A stretch of DNA of 43,940 bases from Planctomycetota bacterium (GTDB taxonomy: Bacteria; Planctomycetota; Planctomycetia; Pirellulales; UBA1268), in contig QWPN01000005.1 in NCBI GenBank assembly GCA_003671185.1, forward strand, positions 1 to 43,940. The letters are read 5' to 3'. Shown here piece by piece: positions 1 through 9,700 of this stretch (within the stretch, counting starts at the first letter, position 1; the number at the start of each line of letters is the position of its first letter). The notes beneath the pieces were generated by a model. It saw nothing but the letters and a program-made list of their open reading frames with translations. It was not told the DNA's origin and ran no database searches. A program made the position numbers and the translations under genes.

Positions 1-2
1 AG

Positions 3-413
3 CCGGCTGCGGGCCGCGCGGCCCTGCTTGCCCGAGCCGCGCTGCCGGGCAGCGGCGTGACACGCGTCGAGTGGACGCCGACGGACGACCCGGCCGCGGC
101 CGGTGTGTCCGGCGACGTGGTCTGGGACGACGACCGCCAGGAAGGCTACATGCGATTCACCGGCCTGGCCCGTAATGATCCCCGGCGCGAGCAGTACCAA
201 CTCTGGATCTTCGACGAACGTGGCGACGAGCGACACCCCGTCGACGGCGGCGTGTTCGATATCCCCGGCGCGGCGGGCGATGTGATCGTGCCGATCCAGG
301 CGAAATTGGCGGTGCGGCGGCCGGCCCTGTTCGCCGTCACCATCGAAAAGCCCGGCGGGGTGGTGGTGTCCTCCCGGGAGCGGCTGCCCCTGCTGGCCAA
401 GGTCGTGCGCTGA
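3..413 (+). CDS. Anti-sigma factor, RskA-like C-terminal domain (5'-truncated)
   Basis: The frame is open from the first bases of the window, so the true start lies upstream. About 136 C-terminal residues are visible. The sequence has the layout of the anti-sigma-K (RskA) extracytoplasmic domain: a GDVVWDDDRQEGYMRFTGL strand pair, the QYQLWIFDERGD core (compare the family's YQLWLID), a GVFDIP turn, and a final FAVTIEKPGGV segment. In this family the cytoplasmic N-terminus binds an ECF sigma factor and a single membrane helix precedes this domain; neither is visible here. The gene ends 148 bp before moxR and does not overlap it. A GTG at 57 could serve as a start, but upstream codons in the same frame remain open and the domain would then lack its membrane anchor. 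The domain call is fairly secure; the sigma partner is unknown. Confidence 0.7.
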   Translation, partial: PAAGRAALLARAALPGSGVTRVEWTPTDDPAAAGVSGDVVWDDDRQEGYMRFTGLARNDPRREQYQLWIFDERGDERHPVDGGVFDIPGAAGDVIVPIQAKLAVRRPALFAVTIEKPGGVVVSSRERLPLLAKVVR

Positions 414-426
414 CGCGTGCGGCCGG

Positions 427-460
427 CGGCCGTTTGGCCGTGATTCACCCCTGCCGGGTG
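427..460 (+). other. Two small hairpins between the anti-sigma gene and moxR
   Basis: CGGCC-gttt-GGCCG lies at 427-440 and CACCC-ctgcc-GGGTG at 446-460. Both stems are only five base pairs and neither is followed by a T tract. They could weakly separate the upstream gene from the moxR operon, but at this GC content such stems arise by chance. No convincing -35/-10 pair was found in 414-561. Confidence 0.2.
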
Positions 461-561
461 CGAAAGGCTTGCCGGTGCGCCATACTTGAGGCTGCCGCGA
501 CAGGGACCGAACGACCGCGGCGGCCCCGCCCTCCCCGCCTGCAACCCCGGAAGGACGCCCC

Positions 562-1593
562 ATGCCCGCCCCGCCCTCCCCCGCCGCGACCAGCCTCAAC
601 GACGACGACGTGGCGGCCCTCGACCGGCTGCGTGGCGTGTATGGCAGGCTGCGGCAGGAACTGGGCCGCGTCATCATCGGGCAGGAGGAGACGATCGAGC
701 GGCTCACGGTCTGCCTGTTCGCCCGCGGGCACGCGCTCCTGATGGGCGTGCCCGGCCTCGCCAAGACCCTGCTCGTCAGCAAGCTGGCCGAGACCGTGTC
801 GCTGAAGTTCAGCCGCATCCAGTTCACGCCGGACCTCATGCCTATGGACATCACCGGCACCGACATCCTCCAGGAAACGGCCGACGGCCGCCGCGAGTTC
901 CACTTCGTCCAAGGGCCGGTGTTCGCCAACATCGTGCTTGCCGACGAGATCAATCGCGCACCCCCCAAGACGCAGGCCGCGATGCTGGAGGCGATGCAGG
1001 AGCACAAGGTGACGGTGGTGGGCAAGACGTCGCGGCTGGAGCCGCCGTTCTTCGTGCTGGCCACGCAGAATCCCGTGGAGCAGGAAGGCACCTACCCGCT
1101 GCCCGAGGCGCAGCTCGACCGCTTCATGTTCCTGGTGGAGCTCGACTACCCGTCCGAGGAGGAGGAGGTGGCGATCGCCCGGACCACCACCGGCGAGGCC
1201 CCGCCCACGCTCGCCCAGGTGCTCGACGCCGCCGAGATCATCGAATACCAGCACCTCGTGCGCCGGGTGCCGGTGCCCGACCACATCTACCGCTTCGCGG
1301 CCAAGCTCGTGCGCAAGACGCGGCCCCGGGGCGAGACCGCGCCGGCCTGGCTCAAGCCGCTGGTGTCCTGGGGGGCAGGGCCGCGGGCCGTGCAGAACCT
1401 GGTGCTGGGCGCCAAGTCGCGGGCCGCGCTCACGGGCAGCTACATGGCCCGGCTTGAGGACGTGGAGGCGGTGGCGGCCCCGGTGCTCACGCACCGCCTG
1501 ATCACCACGTTCGCCGCGCAGGCCGAGGGGATCGACGCCAAGCAGATCGTCGGCCGGCTGGTGAAGGAGACGATCGACGAGCAGGCGGGCTGA
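562..1593 (+). CDS. MoxR family AAA+ ATPase
   Basis: This 343-residue MoxR-type AAA+ ATPase is a cytoplasmic chaperone-like enzyme. The family works with von Willebrand (vWA) proteins in metal insertion, complex assembly or envelope stress. Walker A is GVPGLAKT (about residues 62-69), Walker B is NIVLADEI (123-130) and sensor 1 is LATQNP (156-161). The family-specific EGTYPLPEAQLDRF follows at 165-178. The length is normal. The start is ATG 562, with GGAAGG about 7 bases upstream. It opens a run of ten same-strand genes. The next gene (DUF58/vWA) begins 29 bp downstream, which is the classical moxR-DUF58-BatA order. Family and likely partners are secure; the client complex is unknown. Confidence 0.96.
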   Translation: MPAPPSPAATSLNDDDVAALDRLRGVYGRLRQELGRVIIGQEETIERLTVCLFARGHALLMGVPGLAKTLLVSKLAETVSLKFSRIQFTPDLMPMDITGTDILQETADGRREFHFVQGPVFANIVLADEINRAPPKTQAAMLEAMQEHKVTVVGKTSRLEPPFFVLATQNPVEQEGTYPLPEAQLDRFMFLVELDYPSEEEEVAIARTTTGEAPPTLAQVLDAAEIIEYQHLVRRVPVPDHIYRFAAKLVRKTRPRGETAPAWLKPLVSWGAGPRAVQNLVLGAKSRAALTGSYMARLEDVEAVAAPVLTHRLITTFAAQAEGIDAKQIVGRLVKETIDEQAG

Positions 1594-1622
1594 CGGTCCG
1601 TCGCCCCCGCCCCGAGGATCAC

Positions 1623-2534
1623 ATGTTCAGCGACCGCCAGCCCCGCCGCTTCCTGGACCCGCAGGTGCTCTCGCGGCTGGCGGCGGTGCCGCTCGTGCCC
1701 CGCAAGCCGATGGTGGGCACGGTCTCGGGCCGTCACGCCAGCCCGCACCGCGGCTCGAGCGTGGAGTTCGCCGAGTACCGCAAGTATGTGCCGGGCGACG
1801 ACCTGCGCCGGCTCGACTGGCGGGCCTACGGCCGGTCGGACCGCTTCTACGTCAAGGAGTACGAGGCCGACACGAACCTGCGGCTCTGCCTCGTGCTCGA
1901 CACCAGCGGCTCGATGGCGTTTTCCGCGGCTGGCCCCGCCAAGATCGACTACGCGCGGCGGGTGTGCGGGGCGCTAGCCTACCTGGCGTCGCAACAGGGG
2001 GACGCCGTGGGCATCTCCTGCGCGGCCGACGGCATCGTGCGCACGCTGCCGCCGCGGCGCAACCCCACGCACCTGCGGCTGGTGTTCGACGTGCTGGAGG
2101 AGGCCGTTCCGGCCGGCCCCACGCGGCTTCCCGAGGTGCTCCACGAGATCGCCGAGACGATCCGCCAACGGGCGCTGGTCGTCGTGGTGTCGGATCTGTT
2201 CGTGGAGCCGGCGGCGCTGGGGCAGGCCTTCAGCCACCTGCGTTTCCGCAGGCACGACGTGGCGTTGTTCCACCTCCTCGATCCGCAGGAGATCGGCTTC
2301 CGGTTCCAGCGGCCCACACGCTTCCTCGACATGGAGGGGGGCGGGGCCATCTTCGCCGACCCCGTCGACATCGCCGACCGCTACCACCGGGCGGTGGCCC
2401 AGTACCTCGACGCCGTGCGGCAGCTCGTGCTTGAGTCGGGCATCGACTACCACCGGGTGCTCACCGACGAGCCCTATGAGCAGCTGCTGGCCCGGTTTCT
2501 CGTGGGTCGCGCCGCGGGGAGGGGCCTGCGATGA
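1623..2534 (+). CDS. DUF58 / von Willebrand A domain protein
   Basis: This 303-residue protein carries the DUF58 signature EFAEYRKYVPGDDLRRLDWR (about residues 48-67). It is followed by a vWA start with a DxSxS metal-site motif (LVLDTSGSM, about 89-97). No signal peptide is visible, so it is probably cytoplasmic. In MoxR gene clusters DUF58 proteins are the vWA partner next to the ATPase. ATG 1623 is preceded by GAGG at a suitable distance. Its last four bases overlap the next gene (ATGA at 2531-2534), which implies translational coupling. Function beyond the MoxR-vWA partnership is not known. Confidence 0.93.
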   Translation: MFSDRQPRRFLDPQVLSRLAAVPLVPRKPMVGTVSGRHASPHRGSSVEFAEYRKYVPGDDLRRLDWRAYGRSDRFYVKEYEADTNLRLCLVLDTSGSMAFSAAGPAKIDYARRVCGALAYLASQQGDAVGISCAADGIVRTLPPRRNPTHLRLVFDVLEEAVPAGPTRLPEVLHEIAETIRQRALVVVVSDLFVEPAALGQAFSHLRFRRHDVALFHLLDPQEIGFRFQRPTRFLDMEGGGAIFADPVDIADRYHRAVAQYLDAVRQLVLESGIDYHRVLTDEPYEQLLARFLVGRAAGRGLR

Positions 2535-4543
2535 CGTTCCTGCAGCCCTGGGTGCTGGCCGCGCTGCCGCTGGTGGCGCTGCCGCTGGTGATCCACCTCA
2601 TCAACCAGCGCCGGTTCCAGACCATGCCCTGGGCGGCGATGATGTTCCTGGCCTCGGCGCGGGCCCTGTCCCGCGGCTACTCGCGGCTGCGGCACTGGCT
2701 GATCATGATCCTGCGCATGGCCGCGGTGGCGGCAGTGATCCTGGCCGTGGGCCGGCCGCTGTCCCGCGGCTGGCTGGCACTGGCCGGCGGCGGCCGCCCC
2801 GATACGGCCGTCGTGATCCTCGATCGCTCGCCCAGCATGCTGCAGCGCGGATCGGGGGACGAAGCCAAGCTCGACGCCGGCCGGCGCCGGCTGGCCGCGA
2901 CGCTCACCACGCTGGCGCCGAACCGCTGCGTGCTGGTGGCCGACGCCGAGCGGCCGCCGCTGGAACTGGCCCGGCCCGCCGATCTGGCCGATGAAGCCGG
3001 ATCGCCGCCCCACGCGGCCCCGGCCGACATCCTGCGGATGCTGCAGCTCGCCTACGACCACGTCCGTGAAAACGCCGCCGGGTCGACCGAGGTGTGGATC
3101 TGTTCCGACCAGCGGTCGAACGACTGGGCGCTCGACGCCGGCGGCTGGGGCAGCCTCAGGGACGCGTTCGCGAAGCTGCCCCAACAGGTGCGCTTCCAGT
3201 TGCTGGCCGATCCGCTGCCAGCCGCGGGCAACGTGGCGGTGCGGGTCACGTCCGCCCGGCTCGAGACCCGGGGCGCCGGCCGCGACCTGCTTGTCACCGT
3301 GGCGGTGTCACGCCAGGAGGAGGCAACGCGGGTGACGTTGCCGCTCAAGTTCGAGATCGGCGGTGCCACGACGGTCGTGAACCTGGAACTGGCCGGTCGG
3401 GACGCGGTGCTGAAAAATCACGCCATCCCGCTCGAGCGGTCGGCGGCCACGCCGGGTTGGGGCCGGGTGTCGCTGCCCGCCGACGAGAATCCCGCCGACA
3501 ACGAGTTCTACTTCGCGTTCGACGAGCCCGCGGCCCGGCGGGCGCTGGTCGTGGCCGAGGATCCTGCCGCCCGCCGCGTGCTCGAACTCGTGGCCGGGAT
3601 ACCGCCCGACAAAAACGAGCGTGCCCTGGCCGACGTGGTCGACCTGGCGAGCCTGGTCGGCGCCGCCTGGGACGAGGCGGCCGTGCTGCTCTGGCAGGCC
3701 GATCTGCCCACGGGACGGGATGCGGAACTCGTGGCGGCGTTCGTGGCCCGCGGCGGTCAGGCGATCTTCTTTCCGCCCGAGGCTCCCACGCCGGGGCGGT
3801 CGTTCGCCGGCTTGGAGTGGGGGGCATGGACGGGCCACGCGCCGCCGGCCCGGCCGCAGTCCTGGCGGAACGATCAGGGATTGCTCGCCAACACGCTTTC
3901 CGGCGGCGCGCTGCCGCTGGGTGATCTGGAGATCCGGCGATCCTGTGCGCTCTCCGGCGACGGCGTGCCGCTGGCCACGCTTGCCGATGGCGTGCCCCTC
4001 GTGGTGCGGGCGGCGGGCCAGGACAACGCCTACTTCTGCGCCACGACGCCGGCCCCGCGAGACTCTTCGTTGGCCGCCGAGGGCGTAGTGCTCTACGCGC
4101 TTGTGCAACGGGCCGTCGATCGCGGCCTCGAGCCGCTGGGGCGGGCCCGGCAGATCGACGCGGGCTCCGCGGCGCTGCCGCTGGCGGCCGCGGGACCGTG
4201 GAGCCGGCTGGCCGGCCCCGCCGATGCGGCCTCGGGAGCGTTCGGACTGCATGCCGGCGTGTTCTCGGCGGGCGGGAAACTCGTCGCGGTCAACCGTCCG
4301 GCCGCGGAGGACGCGGGCCGGATCGTGGCCGACGACCGGATCGACGCGACGTTCCGCGGCCTGTCGTTCACGCGGATCGCACCCGGTGGCGCCGGCGCGG
4401 CCGATAGTCTCGTGCAGGAGATTTGGCGCGCCTTCCTCATCGCCATGCTCGTGGCGCTCGTCGGAGAGGGACTGCTCAGCCTGCCGCGCCGCGTCCGCGA
4501 GGCTGCGGTGAGTGGCTTCCCCGCAGCGGAGGCCGCCGCATGA
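2531..4543 (+). CDS. BatA-type membrane protein with vWA domain
   Basis: The protein has 670 residues. The N-terminus carries the BatA-type pair of hydrophobic segments (about residues 6-24 and 55-77) joined by HLINQRRFQTMPWAAMMFL, which is typical of the aerotolerance-related BatA N-terminal domain. A vWA domain follows, with DxSxS in VVILDRSPSML (about 94-104). The long middle resembles exported beta-sandwich segments. A final membrane helix, FLIAMLVALVGEGLLSL, lies near residue 640. The likely topology is a large soluble part anchored at both ends. It overlaps its neighbours by four bases on both sides, so it is translated with the DUF58 and next vWA genes. The family assignment is good; the ligand or partner is unknown. 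Confidence 0.9.
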   Translation: MTFLQPWVLAALPLVALPLVIHLINQRRFQTMPWAAMMFLASARALSRGYSRLRHWLIMILRMAAVAAVILAVGRPLSRGWLALAGGGRPDTAVVILDRSPSMLQRGSGDEAKLDAGRRRLAATLTTLAPNRCVLVADAERPPLELARPADLADEAGSPPHAAPADILRMLQLAYDHVRENAAGSTEVWICSDQRSNDWALDAGGWGSLRDAFAKLPQQVRFQLLADPLPAAGNVAVRVTSARLETRGAGRDLLVTVAVSRQEEATRVTLPLKFEIGGATTVVNLELAGRDAVLKNHAIPLERSAATPGWGRVSLPADENPADNEFYFAFDEPAARRALVVAEDPAARRVLELVAGIPPDKNERALADVVDLASLVGAAWDEAAVLLWQADLPTGRDAELVAAFVARGGQAIFFPPEAPTPGRSFAGLEWGAWTGHAPPARPQSWRNDQGLLANTLSGGALPLGDLEIRRSCALSGDGVPLATLADGVPLVVRAAGQDNAYFCATTPAPRDSSLAAEGVVLYALVQRAVDRGLEPLGRARQIDAGSAALPLAAAGPWSRLAGPADAASGAFGLHAGVFSAGGKLVAVNRPAAEDAGRIVADDRIDATFRGLSFTRIAPGGAGAADSLVQEIWRAFLIAMLVALVGEGLLSLPRRVREAAVSGFPAAEAAA

Positions 4544-6735
4544 GCCAGTTCGAGGGCCTGCGCTTCTTCACGACGCCCTGGACGCTCGGCCTGTCGGCCG
4601 TGCTCGTGGTCGCTGTGGCTGCGGTGGCCCTCCTCGCCTGGCGCCGCAGCGGCTTCGCCGCCGGCGTGGGGTTCCTCGAGGGCCTGCGGCTGGTGATCGC
4701 GGTCCTCGTGGCCGTGTTGCTCAACCAGCCGGAATGGGTGGAGGAGTACCGTCCCGACACGAAGCCGGTCGTAGCCGTGCTCTGGGACGCGTCGCGGAGC
4801 ATGGACACGCAGGACGTGATCGCGTCCGGAGCCGCGCCGCGCACGCGCCGCGACGCCGTGGCCCCGCTCACGGCCAGTGACTTCTGGCAGCCGCTCCTGG
4901 ATCGCTTCCAGGTGGTGGTGGAGCCCTTCTCCCCGGCGCCCCCCGGCGAAGGCACGAATCTGGGGGCGGCACTGGCCGGGGCCCAGGAGCGATTCGCCGG
5001 ATTGCGGGCCCTGGTGCTCGTCTCCGATGGCGACTGGAACAAGGGCGCGCCACCGGCGGAGGCCGCGCAGGGCCTGCGGCTGGCGCAGGTGCCGGTAATG
5101 GCCGTGCCCGTGGGCAGCGAAACGAGGCTGCCGGACGTGGAGTTCGTGAGCCTCGACTGCCCCACAGTGGGCGTGGCCGGCAAGCCCGTGCGGGTGCCGT
5201 TCACGATCGCGTCGTCGCTGGCCACGGAGCGGGTGGTGCCCGTCACCGTGCGCACCTCGACGGGCGAGACACTGCGCAAAGACGTGCGGCTGCCGGCCAT
5301 GGGCAGCGTCACCGACTGGATCTACTGGACGCCGACGGCGGTCGGCGACTACACGCTCACGGCGACGGCGCCGGCCCAGGAGGGGGAGTTGCTGCCCGAC
5401 AACAACAGCCGCACGGCGCCGATCGCGGTGCGGCAGGAGAAGTTGCGGGTGCTCGTCGTGGAGGGCGTGCCGCGCTGGGAATACCGTTACCTGCGCAACG
5501 CCCTGTCGCGCGATCCCGGCGTGGAGGTGTCGTGCCTGCTGTTCCAGCCTGGCCTGAGCAAGCGCGGCGGCGGCAATGCCGACTACATCCCGCGTTTTCC
5601 GGCCGGGCTCGAGGAACTGTCGCAGTTTGACGTGGTGTTCCTGGGCGACGTGGGCGTCGGTAATGGCCAACTCACGAGTGAGGACTGCCGGCTCCTCAAG
5701 GGGCTCGTCGAATATCAGGCCAGCGGGCTCGTGTTCATGCCCGGCTGGCGTGGCGAGCAGGCGTCGCTCGTGGACACGCCGCTTGAGGAACTCTGCCCCG
5801 TCGTCATCGACCCGCTGCACAAGGACGGCTTCGTGGTGGACGGCCCGCGGCGGCTGGTACTCACCGAGGCCGGCCGCAAGAGCCTGCTCACCAAGCTGGC
5901 CGACTCGGCCGCGGAGAACCTGGCCGTGTGGGAGAGTCTGCCGGGGGCGCAGTGGTATGGTCCGGTGCTGCGGGCCAAGGCCGGCAGCGAGGTGCTGGCC
6001 GTGCATGAGGACGCGGCCAACGAGTATGGCCGGATCCCGCTCCTCGTGACGCGCACGTTCGGTGCCGGCAAGGTGCTCTACATGGCCACGGACGGCGCCT
6101 GGCGCTGGCGCAAGGGGGTGGAAGACAAGTATCACTACCGCTTCTGGGGCCAGGTGGTCCGCTGGATGGCGTACCGGCGCAACATGGCCAAGGGCGAGCG
6201 GATGAGCCTCTCCTTCGCCCCCGAACAGCCGCAACTGGGGCAGTCGCTGGCGCTCGATGCCCGCGTGGCCGAGTCGGGTGGCGAGCCGCTGGTGCGGGGC
6301 GACGTGGCGGCCCGCATCACCGCCCCGTCGGGCGCCGTGGAGACGGTGCGGTTCGCGCCGCCGGCCGGCGACGGCGAGTGGGGCGTGTTCGCCGCCAGCT
6401 TTCTGCCCCAGGAGCCGGGTCGGCACGAGGTCGCGCTGGCCTGTCGGGAAACCGGCGACGTCCTCGAAGCCTCCTTCTTCGTGCAGGGCTCCTCCGGCGA
6501 GGCGATCGGCCGTCCGGCGCGTCCGGAGGTGCTGGCGGAGATCGCGCAGGCCACACGCGGCAGGGTGGTGCGGCCGGACGAGATCGCCGGCCTCGTGGCG
6601 GCGCTCGAGGAGTTGCCCGATCCGCCACCCTCGGTGCGCCGGCTGCAGGTGTGGTGCCATCCGCTGGCGGCCGCCACGCTCGTAGGATTGCTGGGGCTGT
6701 TTTGGGTGGGCCGCAAGCGGCAGGGCCTGGTCTGA
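4540..6735 (+). CDS. Membrane protein with vWA and glutamine-amidotransferase-like domains
   Basis: This is a 731-residue protein starting at ATG 4540 in an ATGA overlap with the preceding stop. In-frame codons reach further upstream but lie inside the previous gene. Two N-terminal hydrophobic segments (about residues 12-33 and 45-62) are followed by a vWA-like strand with DxSxS (AVLWDASRSM). About residues 300-400 (RVLVVEGVPRWEYRYLRNAL, then FDVVFLGDVG) look like the Rossmann-like class I glutamine amidotransferase fold found in many planctomycete proteins of this type; no catalytic Cys triad is evident, so the domain is probably structural. A helix near the C-terminus (LAAATLVGLLGLFWVG) ends the protein. 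It is the third DxSxS protein in a row after MoxR. Confidence 0.88.
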   Translation: MSQFEGLRFFTTPWTLGLSAVLVVAVAAVALLAWRRSGFAAGVGFLEGLRLVIAVLVAVLLNQPEWVEEYRPDTKPVVAVLWDASRSMDTQDVIASGAAPRTRRDAVAPLTASDFWQPLLDRFQVVVEPFSPAPPGEGTNLGAALAGAQERFAGLRALVLVSDGDWNKGAPPAEAAQGLRLAQVPVMAVPVGSETRLPDVEFVSLDCPTVGVAGKPVRVPFTIASSLATERVVPVTVRTSTGETLRKDVRLPAMGSVTDWIYWTPTAVGDYTLTATAPAQEGELLPDNNSRTAPIAVRQEKLRVLVVEGVPRWEYRYLRNALSRDPGVEVSCLLFQPGLSKRGGGNADYIPRFPAGLEELSQFDVVFLGDVGVGNGQLTSEDCRLLKGLVEYQASGLVFMPGWRGEQASLVDTPLEELCPVVIDPLHKDGFVVDGPRRLVLTEAGRKSLLTKLADSAAENLAVWESLPGAQWYGPVLRAKAGSEVLAVHEDAANEYGRIPLLVTRTFGAGKVLYMATDGAWRWRKGVEDKYHYRFWGQVVRWMAYRRNMAKGERMSLSFAPEQPQLGQSLALDARVAESGGEPLVRGDVAARITAPSGAVETVRFAPPAGDGEWGVFAASFLPQEPGRHEVALACRETGDVLEASFFVQGSSGEAIGRPARPEVLAEIAQATRGRVVRPDEIAGLVAALEELPDPPPSVRRLQVWCHPLAAATLVGLLGLFWVGRKRQGLV

Positions 6736-6761
6736 CGAGGGAAGGAAAGCGTGGTGCAACC

Positions 6762-9700
6762 ATGAACGAACCGATGCACGACGCCGCCGGCCGGGCGGCG
6801 CCCCTGACGCTGCCCCAGGATCTGCGGCAGCGGCTGGCCGCGTTCCGTCGCCTGGTGGCCCGGATCAAGCTCGCCGAAGCGACGTGTGGCGCGCTGTGCG
6901 GCGTGCTCGTGGGCTACCTCGTGGTGTTTGTGATCGACCGGCTCGGCGAGCCGCCCCGGGTCGTGCGGCTGGCGGCGTTCCTGGCGGCGGTCGGGGCCTG
7001 TGCCGCGGTGCCGCTCGCCTTCCGGCGCTGGGTCTGGAGGCAGCGCGCGCCCGAGCAGGTGGCCCGGCTCGTGGCCCGGCGCTTTCCCAGTATCGGCGAT
7101 CAGTTGCTAGGCATCATCGAGATCGTGCGCACCGGGACCGCGCAGGGCCGCTCGCGGGCGCTCTGTGCCGCGGCGGTCGCCCAGGTCGCCGACCGCGCGC
7201 GGTCGTACGATTTCCGGCAGGCTGTGCCACCGGCGCGGCTCGCGCTGTGGGCGGTGCTGGCAGCGCTGCCAGCACTTGCCGTCGTGGCCCTGGCGACGGC
7301 CTTTCCCGAGGCGGCGGGCAATGCCTGGCAGCGCTTCCTGGCCCCCTGGCGATCGATCGATCGCTTCACGTTCGCCCGCGTGGAGCCGCTGCCGCCGCGG
7401 CTGGTGGTGCCGCACGGCGAGCCCGTGTCGCTCGAGGTCGGGCTGCGCGACGACACGCGCACGAGGCCAGCGCGGGCCACGGCCCGGCTGGGCGGGCAGC
7501 GGCCGCTGGTCGCCGCGCTCGACGCCGACGCCTATTCGTTCTCGCTGCCGCCGCAGTTGCAGGCGACGACGCTGGCGATCACCGCGGGCGACGCCCGGCA
7601 ACGGACGCGGCTGGACCCGGTGTTCCGGCCGGAGATCGCCACGCTCGAGGCGGAGGTGACGTTGCCCGACTACCTGCAGCGGCCGGGGGTGCGGCGGCAG
7701 GACGTTCGCGGCGGCACGCTGGCGCCGGTCAAAGGCAGCACGGTGTCGATCCTGGCCACTGCCAGCCGGGAACTGGCCGCGGCGGAGGTGGACGGCGCGG
7801 CGGTCGAGCCCGAGGGCAAGGTCGTGCGCACGCCGCCGCGGGTCGTCACCGCGGAGGCCGCGCTGCGGCTCAGTTGGCGGGATGCCGACGGGCTGGCGGG
7901 GGCGCAGCCCCTGGCGCTGGCGATCGCGCCGCGCAGCGACGAGCCGCCGGTGGTCGTGGCCCTCGACATGCCGGCCAGCCGAGACGTGCTGCTCAACACC
8001 GACACGCTACGGTTCAAGGTCGCCGCCCGCGACGATTTCGGCATCCGCCGCGTGGGGCTGGAGTGGGAGGGCATGTCGGCCTGGGGCGACGCCGCCGATG
8101 CCGCGGCACCGGCCGAAAAGGGAGAGCGGCTGCTGCAGCCCGGGGGCAGTGACCGCGAGGCGCTCGAAGTGGCCGCCACGTTCTGCCCGGAGGCGCTGGG
8201 CATCCAGCCGCAGACGATCGTGCTCCGGGCCTACGCCGAGGACTACCTGCCGGGCCGGTCGCGGGCCTACTCCGCGCCGCTGGTGATCTACGTGGTGGAT
8301 CGCGCCGAGCACGCGCTCGTGCTCAACACGCGGCTGCAGCAGTTCCGGCAGCAGGCCAGCGAGGTCCGCGATCGGGAGATGGGCCTGCTGGCCGCCAACA
8401 AGGAGCTCCGCGGCCTGCCCGAGCAGCGGCTCCTGGACACGGATACCCGCGGCCGCATCGAGGCCCAGGCTGCCGCCGAGGAGGCCAATGCCCGACGGCT
8501 GGAGCGGCTCGTCGAGGAGGGCGGCAAGCTCGTCCGCGAGGCGCTCAAGAACCCGGAGTTCGAGGCCGGGACGCTCGAGCAACTCGCGGAGGACATCCAG
8601 TCGCTGGCCGACATCGCGGAGAACCGCATGCCTGGTGTGGCGGACCTGCTCGGACAGGCAGCGCGGGCGAGTCGGGCCACGCCGGCCGCGTCTGAAACCG
8701 GCAAGCCGAGCGGCGAGAAAAGTACCGCCGAGGCTGGCAGTGAACCCCCTGCCGGCGGCCAGCCCGACACGGCGCAGCAGGCTGCCGCGGAGAAGGGCGC
8801 CCAGGAGAGTGCAGCCGGCGAGAAGCCGCCGAAGGTGGGCGAGGAGCGCGGCAGCCAGTCGGGCGGCCAGGGTGGTGCCCCGGGCCAGCCGCCACCGCCC
8901 CCTGTGCCGCAGGTCGTGGATGTCGAGTCGTCACAGCAGCCGCCACATCAGGAGTCGGGCGCGGGCGAGCAGTCGGCCGCTGCTGGTGGTGGCCGGCTCG
9001 GCCTGCCTACGACCCAGGCCGGCGTGGCCCCGCCCCGGCCGGACAAGCCTGCCGCGGAACCGGCCGCCACGGAGGCGCTCGACGAGGCGATCGCGGCCCA
9101 GGAGGCCCTGCTCGCCGAGTTCGCCAAGGTGGCCGACGAGCTCGGAGCGGTGATGGCGCGGCTCGAAGGGAGCACGTTCGTGAAGCGGTTCAAGCTCGCG
9201 TCGCGCGAGCAGGGCACGATCGGCAGCCGCATCGCCGGCATGGCCGCCGACGCCTTTGGCAAGTCGGACAGGCAGCCCGCCGGGGTCAAGAAGGCGTTGG
9301 GCGAGGTCCGCGAACTCAACGCCCGCGAGACGGAGAAGGTCTCCGCGCTGCTGGATGACCTGCAGGCCTACTTCGACCGCCGGCAACTCCCTGCCTTCCG
9401 CACGGTGCTCGAGGAGATGAAGGAACTCGACGCGCTGGGGAGCCTGCGGCAGCTGTCGGACGACATCCCCAAGGAGGCGGGCATGTCGATCGCGCAGGCG
9501 GAGTTCTGGTCCGACACGTTCGACCGCCTGGCCGACGACCTCGTGCCGCCGCCGCAGTCCGGTGGCGGCGAGGCAGGCCAGGGGGGCAAGCCACGCGAGA
9601 GCGTGCCGCCCGAGGTCGTGCTCGAGTCCATGAAGATCCTCGAGGAGGAGGTGAACCTGCGCGAGGAGACGCGGGTCGCCGAGCAGACGCGGCCGGCGGC

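Noticed and set aside
4093-6759. A long open frame of 888 codons on the minus strand.
   Set aside because: It is opposite two well-supported vWA genes; in DNA this GC-rich the antisense frame stays open by codon bias. Its translation is Arg/His/Gly-rich with no domain.
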